A DNA stretch of 64,000 bases from Endozoicomonas sp. ISHI1 (GTDB lineage: Bacteria; Pseudomonadota; Gammaproteobacteria; Pseudomonadales; Endozoicomonadaceae), in the NCBI RefSeq assembly GCF_024606225.1, contig NZ_JAGRPU010000011.1, positions 93,444 through 157,443 on the forward strand. The letters are read 5' to 3'. The notes beneath the pieces were generated by a model. It was given only the letters and a program-made list of their open reading frames with translations, did not search any database and had not been told where the DNA came from. Each line of letters begins with the position of its first letter. Position 1 is the first letter of the stretch. The translations under genes and the position numbers were made by a program. Positions 61,213-64,000 of this stretch are shown here, one piece after another.

Positions 61213-62616
61213 ATGAATACTGATATTTTACGTAAAGTTTCTGCCTGTTTTGAGGCTCTCGGGGGCTGTACTTGCTTTACCGTTATTTTTCTATTTTTTG
61301 GGATGCCTTCTTTCGGACTTGGACTGACATTGATTGACAATGTGTTGATGCACGAAACCTATCAGGTTGCAAATAAGACCCAATGGTTTGGTGCTCCTGC
61401 GGGCGTTGCATTATTTGCCCAAAAACACAATGTAACTGCGAATATGACAGTGGTTGTTTTAAACGACAGAGGGCTCTGTCTTGCATTCCATTGTTCAGAG
61501 GGTTCTGACCAGTGTGTTGTGCAAACGACGATCCAGATATCACCCAACTCAAGACAACACCGAAGCCTGGTTAAAAGAGAAAACTGCTTCTACGTGGCCA
61601 GTGATTCGGATAAAGAGGGAGGAAGTATTGGCAGCTTCATTTGGGAACAGGGGCAGCTGACCACAGGCCCTTTGGTGGCGTTTGCTGGTGTCTCGTCGCT
61701 TGGGGTGAGCCCTGATGGTAAATGGCTGGCGGCTTGCTCTCTACTCATGGGTGAGTTGCGGGTTTATCAGCAGGAAAAAAACTGTCAAACGGGATCATTC
61801 CAACGCTTTGGTGGACAAAGTCACTATCTTTTTCGCCAGGGCTGCTCCTCTGCCAGTTTCAGTAAAGACAGCAAGCAATTGTGTGTCAGTTGGACGTTTG
61901 ACAACCAAATAGCCTGCTTTGAGCAATCGGCTGGAGATTGGCGGCCTGTAACGGTACTGACACCGGCTATTGATGAGGTGGTTATTGATCAACCCGTTGG
62001 GGCTACCTTCGCAGATGCACACTTGTTGGTTATCCATAGAGGTGGAGAGTTAGTTTTATGCCCTCCCAAGATGGTTAATCAAACCACTGGCACGGGTCCT
62101 GCTCACTATTCCTACCAAGCTCTTGGTTGTCGGTTGTATTCCCATCAATGTCAAACCGCTACCGGGCAGCAGGCCATGACCCAACAGGTTTGTTCATTCA
62201 ATCCGTGTGAGAATGCCATGTTTCCACCGAATGGGGAGGGAGTGGAGGATACCATCGAGTCAAGCTGGCCAGACCTGGGAAAACTGGATGAAATCCGACA
62301 GTACTACAGCAATACCTTTTTGATTGCTGGCGAGCGGGGCTTGCACGTTGTTCAGTTTGACAATGGTAGCATCTGTTATCAAACAACTCTGGCCAGCCCC
62401 CATGGAAGTGCGGATTGGCCGGGAAACCGAATTACGTTTGACTTCAGTGGTGACCAGCTAGTGGTCGGTAGTCGCTTTAATCATTCCGTCCATCTCCTGA
62501 AGATTCATCAAGCGGGTGGTCGGCCCCTTGGTTCGTTTTCACCATTGCGGGTTGCTTCGATGATGTCGCTAGTGACCACGTTGTTTAACGCTGTTGCTAT
62601 TTTGCGATGCTGGTGA
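61213..62616 (+). CDS. Secreted Cys-rich beta-propeller-like protein
   Basis: 467 residues from ATG 61213, which puts a signal peptide-like hydrophobic stretch at residues 15-35. The protein has about 20 cysteines. Three WD/NHL-like blades are visible: LGVSPDGKWLAACSLLMGEL, SASFSKDSKQLCVSWTFDNQ and ITFDFSGDQLVVGSRFNHSV. The C-terminus is hydrophobic (VASMMSLVTTLFNAVAILRC). No catalytic motif. The order signal peptide, extracellular-type domain and hydrophobic end recalls the ephrin-like proteins. It is divergent from hlyB with 320 bases between; the longer frame open from 61102 lacks a better start. Unknown function. Confidence 0.6.
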   Translation: MNTDILRKVSACFEALGGCTCFTVIFLFFGMPSFGLGLTLIDNVLMHETYQVANKTQWFGAPAGVALFAQKHNVTANMTVVVLNDRGLCLAFHCSEGSDQCVVQTTIQISPNSRQHRSLVKRENCFYVASDSDKEGGSIGSFIWEQGQLTTGPLVAFAGVSSLGVSPDGKWLAACSLLMGELRVYQQEKNCQTGSFQRFGGQSHYLFRQGCSSASFSKDSKQLCVSWTFDNQIACFEQSAGDWRPVTVLTPAIDEVVIDQPVGATFADAHLLVIHRGGELVLCPPKMVNQTTGTGPAHYSYQALGCRLYSHQCQTATGQQAMTQQVCSFNPCENAMFPPNGEGVEDTIESSWPDLGKLDEIRQYYSNTFLIAGERGLHVVQFDNGSICYQTTLASPHGSADWPGNRITFDFSGDQLVVGSRFNHSVHLLKIHQAGGRPLGSFSPLRVASMMSLVTTLFNAVAILRCW

Positions 62617-62739
62617 CTCACTTTTTGTTTGCAAAATGATGATGGCCTGTTATCCGTTTTTGAAGGGGGTCGGAATACCCCTGTATGTCGGACCCTCAGG
62701 TTTTTCTACGCCTTAAATTACCGAAAAATTACAACAAAT

Positions 62740-62905
62740 GGAGATACAACGTGATTGACAGTAACCTTTGGCGCTGCCCTGGTGGCACTCATCCACGACG
62801 ATCAGGTCAAAGAAGTCGGGCGAGAATTGCCTGAAGATGTAATGCTCTTCTTTCTTGCCCGTCACCGCCTGGTAAAGCACCCGGCAAAGGCATCTGTGCT
62901 TTGGT
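62740..62905 (-). pseudogene. hsdR: hsdR relic, DEAH-box segment
   Basis: Reverse strand reads [20 protein letters not shown] then [20 protein letters not shown], the motif II (DECH) segment of a type I restriction enzyme R subunit. It stops shortly after (62713) in unrelated residues. In an intact hsdR this follows the Walker A segment by about 120 residues; here the DUF29 gene lies between. Confidence 0.75.
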
Positions 62906-62964
62906 AATTCATTTTGATTCCCTTCTGTTAATTGCCTACATTGGTAGGCCAATGGAGGTATTTT

Positions 62965-63432
62965 ATGGAAAACTTGTACGACACTGATTTCTACACATGG
63001 TCCTACCAACAAGCTGAGCTTATCAGGCAAGGCCGTTTTGATGAACTGGACATTGACAACCTGGTTGAGGAAGTTGAGGACATGGGTAGAGCCCGTTACC
63101 GTTCTGTAGATAGCCGTTTGTCTCAATTACTCATGCACGCTCTTAAATGGCAGATGCAGGTTGGAAAAAATGATCTGCATGAGATGGATCGTTGGTTCCG
63201 AAGTTGGTCAACCAGTATTGCCAAGCAGCGGGACGCCATAGAGAAAGAGCTTCAGGAAAATCCTGCTCTCAATAGCAAATTGACTGAGATTTTTCCGAAG
63301 GCTTATGATTATGCCCGAAAGCTGGCCGCCAGAGAGATGCTGTGCAAACCCGACGCTTTCCCGACTGAATGCCCATGGACCTACGAACAAGTCATGACAG
63401 AAGACTGGCTGCCGGAGGCGGACCATGACTGA
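62965..63432 (+). CDS. DUF29 family protein, copy 2
   Basis: 155 residues from ATG 62965, preceded by GGAGG at six bases. [50 protein letters not shown] and [15 protein letters not shown] match copy 1 block by block, with the same length between blocks. It sits on the strand opposite to, and between fragments of, an hsdR relic, so it arrived as a unit or was left behind when the relic decayed. Function unknown. Confidence 0.9.
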   Translation: MENLYDTDFYTWSYQQAELIRQGRFDELDIDNLVEEVEDMGRARYRSVDSRLSQLLMHALKWQMQVGKNDLHEMDRWFRSWSTSIAKQRDAIEKELQENPALNSKLTEIFPKAYDYARKLAAREMLCKPDAFPTECPWTYEQVMTEDWLPEADHD

Positions 63433-63439
63433 TTTATAC

Positions 63440-63880
63440 AAATTCTGTTTCGACTTCCATAGTCGCCAGATGGTCTGGAAGGCGGTGTAGGTTTTGCCGG
63501 TACCAGAGGCCATGACCAGCAGGATACGATCCTGGCCCTTGGCGATGGCCTCAATGGTCCGTTTGATGGCGTTGGCCTGATAGTAGCGCGGACGTTTGCC
63601 GTCCTTGTTGATATAGAAGGGGCGCTGATGCTTTTACGAACGGAGTATCAAGATGGTCGGCGTATTCCAGTGCCTGTTGCCGACCTGCTCCCACACTGTG
63701 GTTATTATCTTTGGCTTCAATGACGGCGATTGGCAGGCCGTCCCGTTAGAAGAGCAGTTAGTCAGCCCGCCTTTCTCCCCTCCCCCGGCTGTGGAGTGTG
63801 CCTTTGACGGTTATACGACCAACGGCAAAGGTAACTTCTTCGCGAATTTGCGTGTGTATGTTCCAGCCGGATTTCTCTAG
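63440..63880 (-). pseudogene. hsdR: hsdR relic, N-terminal nuclease and Walker A segments
   Basis: From 63880 leftward the reverse strand reads KSGWNIHTQIREEVTFAVGR, then GERRAD, a TAA, LLF, another TAA, and [20 protein letters not shown]: the nuclease domain of HsdR (catalytic ExK in IEAK) with two in-frame stops. It then jumps frame, missing about 100 residues, to [20 protein letters not shown] and [20 protein letters not shown], the Walker A region. It ends next to the DUF29 gene. The 5' end is cut by the mobile repeat at 63879. Confidence 0.85.
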
Positions 63881-64000
63881 CAGCCTGTCGGACTTAAGCG
63901 TCCGTAGCGAGGATTGCAAGAAATTGAGGATAAAAATTTCTGCTTCTGAGGAGAATAGCGAGCTATTTGACGAAGAAGCAGGAATTTTTAGACCAATTTA
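63879..64000. repeat. Second copy of the inverted-repeat element, long form (continues past window)
   Basis: The first 43 bases equal those of the element at 29881 (TAGCAGCCTGTCGGAC onward through GGATTGCAAG). It then continues differently: AAATTGAGG, then AAAAATTTCTGCTTCT (63932-63947), which forms an imperfect inverted repeat with AGAAGCAGGAATTTTT (about 63976-63991). The right end with the expected reverse-complement terminus would lie outside the window. It abuts the 5' end of the hsdR relic. Confidence 0.8.

Overview
The window looks like chromosome of a marine gammaproteobacterium, most probably an Endozoicomonas-type animal symbiont. This is inferred from two things. The metabolic genes are gammaproteobacterial in type (putA/putP, aqpZ, pilB, moaA/moeA, deaD, glpT, fadD, H-NS, ScsB/ScsC, an ActP-like symporter). 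Between them lie arrays of secreted eukaryote-like proteins. Ephrin-like genes have, as far as I recall, been reported from Endozoicomonas; I could not check this.

Layout. 1-3.3 kb: two paralogous poly-zinc-finger proteins, the first cut by the window edge. 3.6-9.2 kb: proline catabolism and uptake (putA, putP) and aquaporin Z. 9.5-15.3 kb: pilB, a phytase-like secreted protein, a TonB-like protein and a Na/Pi cotransporter. 15.6-18.4 kb: molybdenum cofactor genes moeA and moaA, with a probable Moco riboswitch and a collapsed mobB remnant. 18.4-21.5 kb: four tandem secreted or membrane proteins ending in a complete C3HC4 RING finger. 21.8-32.2 kb: acyltransferase, deaD, a SET-domain protein, a META-domain lipoprotein, a eukaryotic-type HisA, an HpaF-like isomerase, an aromatic amino acid permease, DUF2147, glpT and a GIY-YIG protein. 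32.2-37.8 kb: four tandem ephrin-like secreted proteins, one with a 13-copy repeat stalk. 38.1-48.6 kb: fadD, an H-NS-family gene, scsC/scsB, ydfG, a methyltransferase and an ActP-like symporter with its DUF4212 small subunit. 48.9-52.1 kb: a toxin-antitoxin cluster (PrlF-YhaV, HigBA-like, RelB/DinJ with a decayed toxin, a MazE C-terminal fragment, ParDE-like). 52.1-64 kb: a penicillin V acylase-like hydrolase, two DUF29 genes, a 1067-residue unknown protein facing a type I secretion pair, a secreted Cys-rich protein, and an hsdR relic broken by deletion, by a DUF29 gene and by a small mobile repeat.

The outstanding content is the putative host-interaction set: ephrin-like ectodomains, RING fingers that keep the E2-contact and linchpin positions, and zinc-finger arrays joined by TGEKP-like linkers. 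All three families carry a signal peptide or probable one, and each is locally amplified. No tRNA, rRNA, CRISPR array or complete insertion sequence was seen. All function calls come from reading the sequence and remembered family features; no search was run.
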